Translations under genes and position numbers: made by a program
Shown here: piece by piece, positions 55,641 to 64,000 of the stretch
Layout of the letters: every line of letters starts with the position of its first letter
Numbering within the stretch: position 1 is the stretch's first letter
Notes under the pieces: model-generated
Databases searched by the model: none
What the model was told of the DNA's origin: nothing
What the model saw: only the letters and a program-made list of their open reading frames with translations
Assembly (NCBI RefSeq): GCF_028290025.1
Contig: NZ_JAQGKQ010000015.1
Coordinates: forward strand, 62,001 to 126,000
Source of the DNA: Cypionkella sp.
GTDB lineage: Bacteria > Pseudomonadota > Alphaproteobacteria > Rhodobacterales > Rhodobacteraceae
Length of the DNA: 64,000 nucleotides
Direction: 5' to 3'

Positions 55641-55954
55641 TGCGGGCCGTGGCAGTGATCGGTTTTGCTGGGCTGAGTGCTTGCGTGAGCAGCCCGCGTC
55701 CGATGGCTTTGTCGGAAAGCGGTCCGGTTTCGGTGGAACTGGCGGGGCAATCGTATATCGCGGACTTGCAACCTTCGGAAGCGGGGCCGGTTCTGGCTGT
55801 AACGCGAGATGGTGCTGCGTTTGGCAACTTTGAGGGCGCCGAGGCCAAGCTTGCGGCTGAGGCATTTTGTGGCGCGCGCGGGCGCTCGGTGAACCGGGCG
55901 GCGTATGGCCATTACGTCGGCGGCGCTTGGGTATTCAAAGGGGGCTGCGCATGA
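55637..55954 (+). CDS. Small putative lipoprotein after nuoF (second of pair)
   Basis: This 105-residue protein has a short N-terminal hydrophobic stretch with a lipobox-like LSAC (MRAVAVIGFAGLSACVSSP). It ends AEAFCGARGRSVN, then YVGGAWVFKGGCA, like its neighbour. It may be anchored to the outer membrane. Translation is coupled by ATGA overlap to the previous gene. Confidence 0.65.
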   Translation: MMRAVAVIGFAGLSACVSSPRPMALSESGPVSVELAGQSYIADLQPSEAGPVLAVTRDGAAFGNFEGAEAKLAAEAFCGARGRSVNRAAYGHYVGGAWVFKGGCA

Positions 55955-56061
55955 CAAACGTGGTTCTGACAGGCGATAACCTGCGCAAGACACGGTCTTG
56001 TCATGGGATATCAGCGGCTTCGCGGTTTATGGTCCGGGCTGTCAAAGCCAAGGAGGCCACA

Positions 56062-56469
56062 ATGACCAAGTTTTTCCACAGCCTGACGCTGGTTGCTGTG
56101 CTGGCGGCAAGCCCCGCGCTGGCGCTGGAACCGTTGAACAAGGAAGTCCATATCAATGCGTCGTTGGTGGCTGGTCAGGTCGGCGATACCATTCGCAAAA
56201 CTTGCCCGTCAATCTCGGCGAAGATGTTCACGGTGCTGGGCAAACTGAACGCGTTGGAAGATTACGCGCGCGACAAGGGTTACACCGAGGCCGAAGTTAA
56301 GGCGTTTCTGAAGGATAAGACCGAGAAGAAGCGCATCAAGACGCTGGCAAAGGAATATCTGACAAAGGCCGGTGCCGTTGAGGGCGATGCGGAGAGCTAC
56401 TGCAAGGTTGGCCGCGACGAAATTGACAAGGGCACGCTCGCGGGCAGTTTGTTGAGGTCGTACAAATGA
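56062..56469 (+). CDS. DUF5333-like secreted protein
   Basis: This 135-residue protein has a signal peptide (MTKFFHSLTLVAVLAASPALA, shown here as two parts: MTKFFHSLTLV and AVLAASPALA) and a mature helical domain with Cys in RKTCPSI and ESYCKVG. Charged helices (DYARDKGYTEAEVKAFLKDK) dominate. It resembles DUF5333, again tied to nuo operons of Rhodobacterales. AAGGAGG precedes the chosen ATG; the frame is open from 55951 but lacks a better site. Confidence 0.75.
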   Translation: MTKFFHSLTLVAVLAASPALALEPLNKEVHINASLVAGQVGDTIRKTCPSISAKMFTVLGKLNALEDYARDKGYTEAEVKAFLKDKTEKKRIKTLAKEYLTKAGAVEGDAESYCKVGRDEIDKGTLAGSLLRSYK

Positions 56470-56972
56470 TGCAGCCTGTTGATCATCACCTTGCAGAGTT
56501 TAACTTTGGAACTCTGCGCTATGGTTGGGACGATCCGCGCGTTGCGGATTTCGTCAACAACTTGGAGTTGGTCAACGGCATTGCTGAGAAATCTCCGGGT
56601 TTCATATGGCGGCTGACTGATGAAGCGATGGAAACCGCTCAGGCGACAGCCGATGCTGTGGCAATCGGCGATCACAGATTGGCCTCGACTTTGTCGGTAT
56701 GGATGGATCTGGCGAGCTTGGAGAATTTCGTATGGAACACCGTGCATCGGCAGTTCTATGGGCGTAACGCCGAATGGTATGATGCGGTCGGCAACGGAAA
56801 TTTGGTGTTGTGGTGGGTGCCTGTCGGGCATTGCCCGGGATTTGACGAAGGAATGGCGCGGTGGCAGCACCGCGTTGCAAATGGCGAGAGCGATCATGCC
56901 TTTGGCTGGTCGTATCTGAAAGAAGCGCAGAGGTGGAAAACCCATCAATGCAATCAGTTGGCGGCGGAGTAA
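56466..56972 (+). CDS. DUF3291-domain protein
   Basis: This 168-residue protein has the DUF3291 pattern: [20 protein letters not shown] at the start, [32 protein letters not shown], and [20 protein letters not shown]. The fold resembles monooxygenase-like dimeric barrels. It has no signal peptide. It overlaps DUF5333 by ATGA and precedes nuoG by 4 bp. Function is unknown. Confidence 0.85.
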   Translation: MMQPVDHHLAEFNFGTLRYGWDDPRVADFVNNLELVNGIAEKSPGFIWRLTDEAMETAQATADAVAIGDHRLASTLSVWMDLASLENFVWNTVHRQFYGRNAEWYDAVGNGNLVLWWVPVGHCPGFDEGMARWQHRVANGESDHAFGWSYLKEAQRWKTHQCNQLAAE

Positions 56973-56976
56973 GCGG

Positions 56977-58986
56977 ATGTCGAACCTCAAGAAAATCAGC
57001 ATCGACGGGATCGAAGTTGAAGTCGATGGCGCGATGACGATCATTCAGGCTGCGGAAGTCGCCGGGGTGGCCATTCCGCGGTTCTGCTATCACGAGCGCC
57101 TTACGATTGCCGGCAACTGCCGGATGTGTCTGGTTGAGGTCGTCGGTGGCCCGCCGAAACCTGCGGCGTCTTGTGCGATGCAGGTGCGCGATCTGCGGCC
57201 GGGGCCAAACGGTGAAGCGCCGTTGGTGAAAACCAACTCGGCGATGGTGAAGAAAGCCCGCGAGGGCGTGATGGAGTTTCTGCTGATCAACCACCCGCTC
57301 GATTGCCCGATCTGCGATCAGGGTGGTGAGTGCGATCTGCAAGATCAGGCGATGGCATTTGGGGTGGATTTCTCGCGGTATCGTGAGCCCAAGCGGGCTT
57401 CGGAAGATCTGAACCTTGGGCCGTTGGTTGAGACCAAGATGACGCGGTGTATCTCTTGCACCCGCTGCGTGCGGTTCACCTCGGAAGTCGCCGGGATCAC
57501 CCAGATGGGCCAGACCGGGCGCGGCGAGGATGCGGAGATTACCAGCTATCTGAACGGGACTTTGGACAGCAACCTGCAAGGTAATATCATCGACCTTTGC
57601 CCGGTTGGAGCTTTGACTTCAAAGCCTTACGCCTTCACCGCGCGGCCGTGGGAGTTGTCGAAGACCGAAAGCATCGATGTGATGGACGCTCTGGGTTCTA
57701 ACATTCGTATCGACACCAAAGGCCGCGAAGTGATGCGGATTTTACCGCTTAACCATGACGGCGTGAACGAGGAATGGATTTCCGACAAGACGCGGTTCGT
57801 CTGGGACGGCTTGCGTCGTCAGCGGCTGGACGTGCCCTATGTGCGGGAAAACGGTCGCCTTCGCAAATCGAACTGGGGTGAGGCTTTGGCTATGGCTGCT
57901 GCTGCCGTGAAAGGTAAGAAGATTGCTGGTCTGGTCGGCGATCTGGTGCCTGTCGAGGCGGCGTATTCGCTGAAACTGTTGATTGAATCGCTTGGTGGCA
58001 AGGTCGAAAGCCGCACCGATGGCGCTCGGTTGCCGATGGGGAATCGCTCGGGTTACGTCGGTAACGCGACCATTGAAGATATCGACACGGCGAAGACGAT
58101 ACTACTGATCGGAACCAACCCTCGGTTGGAAGCTCCGGTGTTGAACGCGCGTATCCGCAAGGCTTGGTTGGCGGGCGCGAATGTCGGTTTGATCGGCGAA
58201 GCGGCCGATTTGACTTATGATTACAAGCATATGGGCACTGATCGCGCGGCCTTGGCTGATTTGGTCGGCAAGGTGACTGAGAAGCCGAATACGATTGTGA
58301 TCGTCGGGCAGGGCGCTTTGAACGAGGCGGATGGTGAGGCGGTTCTGGCGCATGCGATGGCTTATGCGCAGGGCGCTGGCGGCAAGTTGCTGGTGCTGCA
58401 CACGGCGGCGAGCCGTGTTGGTGCGATGGACGTGGGCGCCGTGACCGAGGGCGGGCTTGCGGCGGCAACCGATGGCGCAGAAGTGATCTATAACCTCGGC
58501 GCGGATGAGGTTGAAATCTCGGCGGGTCCGTTCGTGATCTATCAGGGCAGCCATGGTGATCGGGGTGCGAACCGGGCCGATATCATCTTCCCGGCGGCGG
58601 CTTACACCGAGGAAAGTGGGCTGTTTGTGAACACCGAGGGTCGGCCTCAACTGGCGCAGCGCGCGGGGTTTGCTCCGGGTGAGGCGAAAGAGGGCTGGGC
58701 GATCCTGCGGGCGTTCTCGGCGGAGGTTGGCAAAACCTTAGCCTGGGACAGTTTGGCAGCTTTGCGCCGGGCGCTTGTCGCGGTCCATCCGCATCTTGGT
58801 ATGCTCGATCATGTGCCAAGCAATGATTGGCAGCCGTTGGAAGTGCGCGGCATGGGCCGTGCTGATTTCCGCAACGCTTTCAAAGGCTTTTATCTGACCA
58901 ACCCGATTGCCCGGGCAAGCAAAGTCATGGCTGAGATGGCGGCGATCGAAGCTGATCGTGCGCGTGTTTCGATGGCGGCGGAGTAG
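56977..58986 (+). CDS. nuoG: NADH-quinone oxidoreductase subunit G
   Basis: This 669-residue 75-kDa subunit carries N1b, N4 and N5 clusters. The [2Fe-2S] ligands are in [17 protein letters not shown], then His-x3-Cys type [18 protein letters not shown], and [16 protein letters not shown] with [14 protein letters not shown] molybdopterin-oxidoreductase-like domain follows. The length is usual for alphaproteobacteria. Confidence 0.97.
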   Translation: MSNLKKISIDGIEVEVDGAMTIIQAAEVAGVAIPRFCYHERLTIAGNCRMCLVEVVGGPPKPAASCAMQVRDLRPGPNGEAPLVKTNSAMVKKAREGVMEFLLINHPLDCPICDQGGECDLQDQAMAFGVDFSRYREPKRASEDLNLGPLVETKMTRCISCTRCVRFTSEVAGITQMGQTGRGEDAEITSYLNGTLDSNLQGNIIDLCPVGALTSKPYAFTARPWELSKTESIDVMDALGSNIRIDTKGREVMRILPLNHDGVNEEWISDKTRFVWDGLRRQRLDVPYVRENGRLRKSNWGEALAMAAAAVKGKKIAGLVGDLVPVEAAYSLKLLIESLGGKVESRTDGARLPMGNRSGYVGNATIEDIDTAKTILLIGTNPRLEAPVLNARIRKAWLAGANVGLIGEAADLTYDYKHMGTDRAALADLVGKVTEKPNTIVIVGQGALNEADGEAVLAHAMAYAQGAGGKLLVLHTAASRVGAMDVGAVTEGGLAAATDGAEVIYNLGADEVEISAGPFVIYQGSHGDRGANRADIIFPAAAYTEESGLFVNTEGRPQLAQRAGFAPGEAKEGWAILRAFSAEVGKTLAWDSLAALRRALVAVHPHLGMLDHVPSNDWQPLEVRGMGRADFRNAFKGFYLTNPIARASKVMAEMAAIEADRARVSMAAE

Positions 58987-58989
58987 GAT

Positions 58990-59391
58990 ATGCGGCTTGG
59001 CGCCCCTCTTGTGATCGGATTGGCTGCCTTTGGCGGCCTGTTCGCTTGTGTGGGCGAGAAACCGCAGACTGATCTGGCGTTTAATCCAAGCTATAAGGGC
59101 ATCGAAACCATCCTGCTTGACGGCGATCTGGTGAACTTCCGGGTTGCCATGACCGGTGCACGGGATGATAGCGATGTGAGCGCTTATGCAGCCTGTGCGG
59201 CGGCGCAATATGCGTTGATCCGAGGCTTTGGATTTGCGCGTCATGTGCGCACGAATGTCGCGATGAAGGGTGGCGTTTGGCGGGGCGATGCAGTTTACAC
59301 CATCTCGGCGTCACTGCCGCGCGGTGTGAAAACGATAGATGCCGAAGTGACCGTGCGCGATTGTGGTGCGCAAGGAATACCGACGGTTTAA
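58990..59391 (+). CDS. Putative lipoprotein between nuoG and nuoH
   Basis: This 133-residue protein has a lipobox-like FAC after a hydrophobic start (MRLGAPLVIGLAAFGGLFAC). The mature region includes YKGIETILLDGDLVNFRV, then YAACAAAQYALIRGFGF. The final third has a strand-rich end with VRDCGAQ. It begins 3 bp after nuoG. It resembles the two small secreted proteins after nuoF only in general layout. Function is unknown. Confidence 0.65.
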   Translation: MRLGAPLVIGLAAFGGLFACVGEKPQTDLAFNPSYKGIETILLDGDLVNFRVAMTGARDDSDVSAYAACAAAQYALIRGFGFARHVRTNVAMKGGVWRGDAVYTISASLPRGVKTIDAEVTVRDCGAQGIPTV

Positions 59392-59445
59392 GGCCAAACG
59401 GCCAACGACTAAGGGCCGCAAGGCTAAAAAGGAACGTGAGGGATC

Positions 59446-60483
59446 ATGGCTGACTTTCTGCAAACCGGGCTGGGGATGGCGCTTTTGATAGCGTTGCAAA
59501 GTCTTGCCATCGTTGCTTTTGTGATGATCAGCTTGCTGTTCCTTGTCTACGGCGACCGCAAAATCTGGGCGGCGGTGCAGATGCGCAAGGGGCCGAATGT
59601 GGTGGGGCCGTTTGGTCTGCTGCAATCGGTGGCTGACGCGTTGAAGTATGTGGTGAAGGAAATCGTGGTCCCGGCGGGGGCCGATCGCGCGGTGTTCTTT
59701 TTGGCGCCGATCCTAAGCTTCGTGCTGGCGATCCTCGCTTGGGCGGTGATCCCGTTCGATAGCGGCTGGGTGCTGGCCGATATTAACGTCGCCATCCTGT
59801 TCGTCTTCGCGGCGTCCTCGCTGGAAGTTTACGGTGTGATCATGGGCGGGTGGGCGTCGAACTCAAAATACCCGTTTCTTGGGTCGTTGCGGTCTGCCGC
59901 GCAGATGATTTCCTATGAAGTCTCGCTGGGCCTGATCATCATCGGCATCATCATCTCCACCGGCTCGATGAGCTTCTCGTCGATTGTTCATGCCCAATCC
60001 GGCAATCTTGGCTTGCTGAACTGGTATTGGCTGCCGCATTTCCCGATGGTGTTCCTGTTCTTCATCTCTGCCTTGGCCGAAACCAACCGCCCGCCGTTCG
60101 ATTTGCCGGAAGCGGAATCCGAACTTGTCGCGGGTTTCATGGTAGAATATTCCTCAACACCCTATCTGCTGTTCATGGCAGGCGAATACATCGCGATGTT
60201 CTTGATGTGCGCGCTGATTTCGCTGCTGTTCTTCGGCGGCTGGCTGTCACCGATCCCTGGGCTTCCCGATGGCTGGTGGTGGATGGTCCTAAAAATGTGG
60301 GTGTTCTTCTTCATGTTCGCCATGGTGAAGGCCATCGTGCCGCGTTACCGCTACGACCAGTTGATGCGGATCGGCTGGAAAGTGTTCCTGCCGTTGTCTT
60401 TGGGCTGGGTGGTGATTGTGTCGTTCTTAGCAAAATATGAAGTGTTCGGCGGCTTTTGGGCGCGCTGGACAATGGGAGGCTGA
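59446..60483 (+). CDS. nuoH: NADH-quinone oxidoreductase subunit H
   Basis: This 345-residue eight-helix subunit forms the quinone tunnel with NuoD and NuoB. Conserved ERK-like [42 protein letters not shown], and [20 protein letters not shown] are all present. It is full length. nuoI starts 2 bp after its stop. Confidence 0.97.
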   Translation: MADFLQTGLGMALLIALQSLAIVAFVMISLLFLVYGDRKIWAAVQMRKGPNVVGPFGLLQSVADALKYVVKEIVVPAGADRAVFFLAPILSFVLAILAWAVIPFDSGWVLADINVAILFVFAASSLEVYGVIMGGWASNSKYPFLGSLRSAAQMISYEVSLGLIIIGIIISTGSMSFSSIVHAQSGNLGLLNWYWLPHFPMVFLFFISALAETNRPPFDLPEAESELVAGFMVEYSSTPYLLFMAGEYIAMFLMCALISLLFFGGWLSPIPGLPDGWWWMVLKMWVFFFMFAMVKAIVPRYRYDQLMRIGWKVFLPLSLGWVVIVSFLAKYEVFGGFWARWTMGG

Positions 60484-60485
60484 TC

Positions 60486-60989
60486 ATGGGTCCGGCACGC
60501 ACAACCGATTACCGCCGCGCAGCGAAGTATTTTCTGCTGTTTGACTTCTTCAAAGGCTTTGGCCTTGGCTTCAAATACTTCTTCGCGCCAAAAAGCACGC
60601 TGAACTACCCACACGAAAGGGGGCCGCTTAGCCCTCGTTTCCGTGGGGAGCACGCTTTGCGCCGCTATCCAAATGGTGAGGAACGCTGCATTGCCTGCAA
60701 GCTTTGTGAAGCGATTTGCCCGGCGCAAGCGATCACGATTGATGCCGAACCGCGCGAGGATGGCTCGCGCCGCACCACGCGCTATGATCTTGACATGACG
60801 AAGTGCATCTACTGCGGTTTCTGTCAGGAAGCCTGCCCGGTGGATGCGATTGTTGAGGGCCCGAACTTGGAGTTCTCGACCGAAACCCGCGAGGAATTGT
60901 TTTACAACAAAGAAAAACTGTTGGCGAACGGCGCGCGCTGGGAAGCCGTCATTGCGCGCAATCTCGAACTTGACGCCCCGTATCGTTGA
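60486..60989 (+). CDS. nuoI: NADH-quinone oxidoreductase subunit I
   Basis: This 167-residue subunit carries two [4Fe-4S] clusters (N6a, N6b): ligands [13 protein letters not shown] and [13 protein letters not shown]. The N-terminal amphipathic part ([18 protein letters not shown]) lies along the membrane. The start at [12 protein letters not shown] follows GGGAGGC. A CMD-family gene follows 12 bp later. Confidence 0.97.
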   Translation: MGPARTTDYRRAAKYFLLFDFFKGFGLGFKYFFAPKSTLNYPHERGPLSPRFRGEHALRRYPNGEERCIACKLCEAICPAQAITIDAEPREDGSRRTTRYDLDMTKCIYCGFCQEACPVDAIVEGPNLEFSTETREELFYNKEKLLANGARWEAVIARNLELDAPYR

Positions 60990-61001
60990 AACATCGGTGA
61001 C

Positions 61002-61415
61002 ATGATGAACGAGACTTTCAATCAGATCTTCAAGCAGATGATGGAGCAGGGCAGCCAGATGGCGAAAGCCTTTGCGCCGGGCTTTGAGGGCGTCGATGTG
61101 AAGGCGTTCGAAAAGCTGTTTCCGGCGATGCCGAAGGAAATGCTGGAGGCGTTCTTTGGCAAAACCTTCAACCCCGAGGGGCTCGATGCGCGCACGCGGT
61201 TCCTCGTGACGATTGCGGCGCTGACGGTTCAGGGGCCGTTGGGAGAGCCGCAAATCCGCGCCACGGTGAAGAATGCTTTGGCCGCCGGGGCCACCAAACG
61301 CGAGATCGCTGAAGTGATCTGGCAAATGTCGATGTTCGGCGGGGTTCTCGCCATGCAAAAAGCACTGGAAACCGCGCAGGCGGTCTTCGCTGAAACCGAG
61401 GAGAAAGCGCCATGA
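61002..61415 (+). CDS. Carboxymuconolactone decarboxylase-family protein
   Basis: This 137-residue protein has the CMD/AhpD-like helical core: [18 protein letters not shown], then [26 protein letters not shown]. The CxxC pair of AhpD is absent, so peroxidase activity is unlikely. It lies between nuoI and nuoJ, with its stop overlapping the nuoJ start (ATGA). A scaffold or assembly role is conceivable but unproven. Confidence 0.85.
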   Translation: MMNETFNQIFKQMMEQGSQMAKAFAPGFEGVDVKAFEKLFPAMPKEMLEAFFGKTFNPEGLDARTRFLVTIAALTVQGPLGEPQIRATVKNALAAGATKREIAEVIWQMSMFGGVLAMQKALETAQAVFAETEEKAP

Positions 61416-62026
61416 GCGTTGCAGATTTGGCCTTTTACGCGTTTTCCACCGTGACGGTCGCGGCGGGCTTGCTGGTGACGCTGTCGCGCAACCCGGTGCA
61501 TTCGGTGCTCTGGCTGATCCTTGCATTCCTGTCGTCGGCGGGGCTGTTTGTGCTCTTGGGGGCGGAGTTCGTCGCCATGCTGCTGATCATTGTTTATGTC
61601 GGTGCTGTCGCCGTGCTGTTTCTGTTCGTGGTGATGATGCTCGACATCGACTTTGCCGAATTGAAGGGTGAGATGTCGCGCTACATGCCGTTGGGTTTGC
61701 TGGTTGGCGTGATCATCATCATGCAACTGGTGCTTGGCGTTGGCGCTTGGGTGCAAGCCGACGGCGCTATGGGCCTGCGCGCTGCGGTGACGCCCGATTT
61801 GGCACAGATGGAAAACACCCGCGCGTTGGGCCTGCTGATCTACGACAAATACCTTCTGCTGTTCCAGCTTTCGGCTTTGGTGCTGCTGGTCGCAATGATC
61901 GGCGCGATCCTTTTGACCCTGCGCCACCGCAAGGACATCAAACGCCAAAACGTGCTGCACCAGATGTGGCGCGATCCGGCGAAGGCGATGGAATTGATGG
62001 ACCCGAAACCGGGGCAGGGACTGTAA
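61412..62026 (+). CDS. nuoJ: NADH-quinone oxidoreductase subunit J
   Basis: This 204-residue five-helix proton-pumping-region subunit has the family pattern [18 protein letters not shown], then [21 protein letters not shown] with the pi-bulge helix and the conserved Tyr. The C-terminus is charged. A secreted-protein gene sits between it and nuoK. Confidence 0.96.
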   Translation: MSVADLAFYAFSTVTVAAGLLVTLSRNPVHSVLWLILAFLSSAGLFVLLGAEFVAMLLIIVYVGAVAVLFLFVVMMLDIDFAELKGEMSRYMPLGLLVGVIIIMQLVLGVGAWVQADGAMGLRAAVTPDLAQMENTRALGLLIYDKYLLLFQLSALVLLVAMIGAILLTLRHRKDIKRQNVLHQMWRDPAKAMELMDPKPGQGL

Positions 62027-62047
62027 TATTCAAATGGAGTGGCATAG

Positions 62048-62539
62048 ATGAAAACTTTCCTTCTTCCTTTTATTATTGCGATGTTGGCAGTCGGTCCGGC
62101 TTTGGCCGATCAAAAACAGGTTGTGCGCGATCTCAAAAAATGTGGCAGCGAGGCAGCCAATGCCTTTGGCAAACACCGGGAAAATCCGGCGATAGACGAG
62201 GGCAACGGTTATGTCGGGTTCGAGACCGACGAATCTGATGCAGGCGGCACGCACGAGAAATATACGCTGGTTAATTGTGCGACACGTAAGCTGGTGCAAG
62301 TTAATGCGGAGTATCTCCTGAAGGACTCCAGCAAAGGCTTGCCGGGGCATGGCGATTTGTTTGCCCATGTGGATGCGCTTCGGTCGAAGAAAAAACTGGC
62401 AAATGAAGATTTGTTCGTCAAGAACGCACAGCGCGGCGGTTACGAAGTGGTTAAAGGGCAACTGGCGAAAGCTTACACGCCAAAAGCCTCACGCGGCGAC
62501 TGCGGTTGTTCGCTCTACTATCCTGAGACCATGCCATAA
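62048..62539 (+). CDS. Secreted protein between nuoJ and nuoK
   Basis: This 163-residue protein has a signal peptide ([20 protein letters not shown], cut before DQKQ). The mature domain has five Cys (LKKCG, VNCAT, and GDCGCS) and a [15 protein letters not shown] strand. I do not recognise it. Unlike most nuo-operon inserts here it has a full 90-bp gap before nuoK. It could be a later insertion. Confidence 0.65.
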   Translation: MKTFLLPFIIAMLAVGPALADQKQVVRDLKKCGSEAANAFGKHRENPAIDEGNGYVGFETDESDAGGTHEKYTLVNCATRKLVQVNAEYLLKDSSKGLPGHGDLFAHVDALRSKKKLANEDLFVKNAQRGGYEVVKGQLAKAYTPKASRGDCGCSLYYPETMP

Positions 62540-62630
62540 GGCATTGATACCGATGGCCATTGCGGTGGCCATCAGCACTTCAGGTGCAACGCAGACAATG
62601 ACAAACGGGCAACGACCCGGAGGGACGAAA

Positions 62631-62936
62631 ATGGTAGGACTGGAACATTACCTAGTGGTGGCGGCGGCTTTGTTCGTCATCGGGATCTTTGGCATCTTCT
62701 TGAACCGGAAGAATGTCATCGTCATTCTGATGTCGATTGAGCTGATGCTGCTGGCGGTCAACATCAACTTCGTCGCCTTCTCGTCGCAGCTGGGCGATCT
62801 GGTAGGGCAGGTGTTCACCATGTTCATCCTGACGGTGGCGGCGGCAGAGGCTGCGATTGGCCTTGCGATCTTGGTGGTGTTTTTCCGCAACCGCGGCACC
62901 ATTGATGTCGAAGATGTTAACGTGATGAAGGGCTGA
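62631..62936 (+). CDS. nuoK: NADH-quinone oxidoreductase subunit K
   Basis: This 101-residue three-helix subunit has the conserved Glu in [19 protein letters not shown] and in [13 protein letters not shown], both in the proton path. The start follows GGAGGG. nuoL begins 4 bp later. Confidence 0.97.
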   Translation: MVGLEHYLVVAAALFVIGIFGIFLNRKNVIVILMSIELMLLAVNINFVAFSSQLGDLVGQVFTMFILTVAAAEAAIGLAILVVFFRNRGTIDVEDVNVMKG

Positions 62937-62940
62937 GAAC

Positions 62941-64000
62941 ATGGATTTGCAACTCAGCGCGAAGATCATCCTGTTTGCACCTTTGGTCGGCGCGATCCTT
63001 TGCGGTTTTGGCTGGCGGCTGATTGGCGAGAAGGCGGCGACTTGGCTCACCACGTTGGTCTTGTTCGTGGCGGCCATCCTGTCTTGGTATATTTTCTCGA
63101 CCTTTCAGGGCGATACCCAGCCCATCACCGTATTGCGGTTCATTGAATCCGGCACGCTGAGCACCGAATGGGGTATCCGCCTAGATCGGATGTCGGCGAT
63201 CATGTTGGTGGTGGTGAACTCGGTTTCTGCCCTCGTGCATCTCTATTCGCAAGGCTACATGGCGCATGATGAGAACTGGGCGCATGGCGAAAGCTATCGG
63301 CCGCGCTTCTTTGCGTATCTGTCGTTCTTCACCTTTGCCATGCTGGCGCTGATTACCTCTGACAACCTGGTTCAGATGTTTTTCGGCTGGGAGGGTGTGG
63401 GCGTCGCTTCTTACCTGCTGATCGGCTTCTATTACCGCAAGCCGAGCGCCAATGCCGCTGCGATGAAGGCGTTTGTGGTCAACCGGGTCGGCGACTTCGG
63501 CTTCGCGCTGGGGATTTTCGCGCTGTATTACCTGACCGACAGCATCAAGTTTGATGAGGTTTTCGCAGCCGCCCCGCAACTGGCGCAGACCAACCTGCAT
63601 TTTCTGTGGGCTGACTGGAACGCGGCCAACTTGATCGGCGTACTGCTGTTCATTGGCGCGATGGGTAAATCGGCGCAATTGTTTCTGCACACTTGGTTGC
63701 CGGATGCGATGGAGGGCCCGACGCCGGTGTCGGCGCTGATCCATGCGGCAACCATGGTGACGGCGGGGGTATTCCTCGTCTGCCGAATGTCGCCGCTTTA
63801 TGAATATGCGCCTGATGCCAAGACGATGATCGTGATTGTCGGTGCGACGACGGCGTTCTTTGCCGCCACGGTAGGTCTGGTGCAAAACGACATCAAACGG
63901 GTGATCGCCTATTCGACCTGCTCGCAACTTGGCTATATGTTCGTGGCCGCTGGCGTCGGCATGTATCCGGTGGCGATGTTTCACTTGTTCACACACGCGT
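62941..64000 (+). CDS. nuoL: NADH-quinone oxidoreductase subunit L, N-terminal part
   Basis: The ATG at 62941 opens a frame that runs off the window end after 353 codons. It encodes antiporter-like helices with [16 protein letters not shown], containing the conserved Glu, the Lys region [13 protein letters not shown], and [20 protein letters not shown]. This is the proton-pumping subunit L. About half of the usual ~700 residues are seen. Confidence 0.96.
   Translation, partial: MDLQLSAKIILFAPLVGAILCGFGWRLIGEKAATWLTTLVLFVAAILSWYIFSTFQGDTQPITVLRFIESGTLSTEWGIRLDRMSAIMLVVVNSVSALVHLYSQGYMAHDENWAHGESYRPRFFAYLSFFTFAMLALITSDNLVQMFFGWEGVGVASYLLIGFYYRKPSANAAAMKAFVVNRVGDFGFALGIFALYYLTDSIKFDEVFAAAPQLAQTNLHFLWADWNAANLIGVLLFIGAMGKSAQLFLHTWLPDAMEGPTPVSALIHAATMVTAGVFLVCRMSPLYEYAPDAKTMIVIVGATTAFFAATVGLVQNDIKRVIAYSTCSQLGYMFVAAGVGMYPVAMFHLFTHA

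Overview
The window is a gene-dense, GC-rich chromosomal segment of an alphaproteobacterium, almost certainly of the order Rhodobacterales (Rhodobacter/Roseobacter group). Evidence: an opgG-opgI-opgH-opgC periplasmic glucan operon of the Rhodobacter type; a nuo (complex I) operon interrupted by many small unidentified genes including DUF5337- and DUF5333-type proteins; NuoE with a long C-terminal extension; several proteins I know only from Rhodobacterales; and a dispersed intergenic repeat (GCCTCCGGCGGGGATATTT...GCCAA..TGAAA). No rRNA, tRNA, CRISPR array, insertion sequence or prophage was recognised. No species can be named from the sequence alone.

Layout. 1-9.3 kb: mostly minus-strand housekeeping genes (start of an MlaE-type permease, alr, an SDR dehydrogenase, dnaB, pyrE, pyrC, a possible pseudo-hydrolase, a glycosyltransferase), with two small plus-strand genes at 6.3-7.0 kb. 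9.4-14.5 kb: an MBL-fold hydrolase, a very large Ala-rich OmpA-domain protein, a GFA protein and an ArsR/AHSA1 pair. 14.9-19.7 kb: the opg operon. 20.2-22.2 kb: an acetyltransferase, infC with an apparent AUA start, and an Ala/Thr-rich membrane-anchored protein. 22.3-27.1 kb: an assimilatory sulfur operon (cobA, DUF2849, cysI, cysH, DUF934, fpr) with a divergent Lrp/AsnC regulator. 27.9-30.8 kb: tpiA, an EamA transporter and a cytochrome P450, each overlapping the next or nearly so. 31.2-33.6 kb: two Fe-S assembly genes, an acyltransferase-3 protein and ssb. 33.8-39.0 kb: a lytic transglycosylase, an Hsp70-like protein and two tandem M20 amidohydrolases. 39.4-48.2 kb: moaA, a lipoprotein, an AlkD-like protein, glmS, glmU, gph, a small membrane protein, a DegT-type aminotransferase and creA. 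48.5-64 kb: nuoA to the start of nuoL.

How the genes work together. The sulfur cluster makes siroheme precursor (CobA), reduces APS (CysH) and sulfite (CysI), and probably supplies electrons (Fpr); the divergent Lrp-type protein is the obvious candidate regulator. OpgG, OpgH and OpgC build, polymerise and decorate osmoregulated periplasmic glucans. GlmS and GlmU make UDP-GlcNAc. The nuo operon encodes the respiratory NADH:ubiquinone oxidoreductase. Twelve non-core genes (a truncated sulfotransferase, an NTF2-like protein, several small secreted proteins and lipoproteins, two small membrane proteins, DUF5333, DUF3291 and a CMD-family protein) sit between nuoC and nuoK, often with ATGA or TGATG overlaps. 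They are the best candidates here for an under-described system: lineage-specific accessory or assembly factors of complex I.

The other main theme is repeated DNA: ten copies of one intergenic repeat family, several long hairpins, a 17-bp tandem repeat growing from the alkD 3' end, a triplicated P450 start region, and a 57-bp in-frame duplication in the EamA transporter. All assignments come from reading the sequence; no database search was run.
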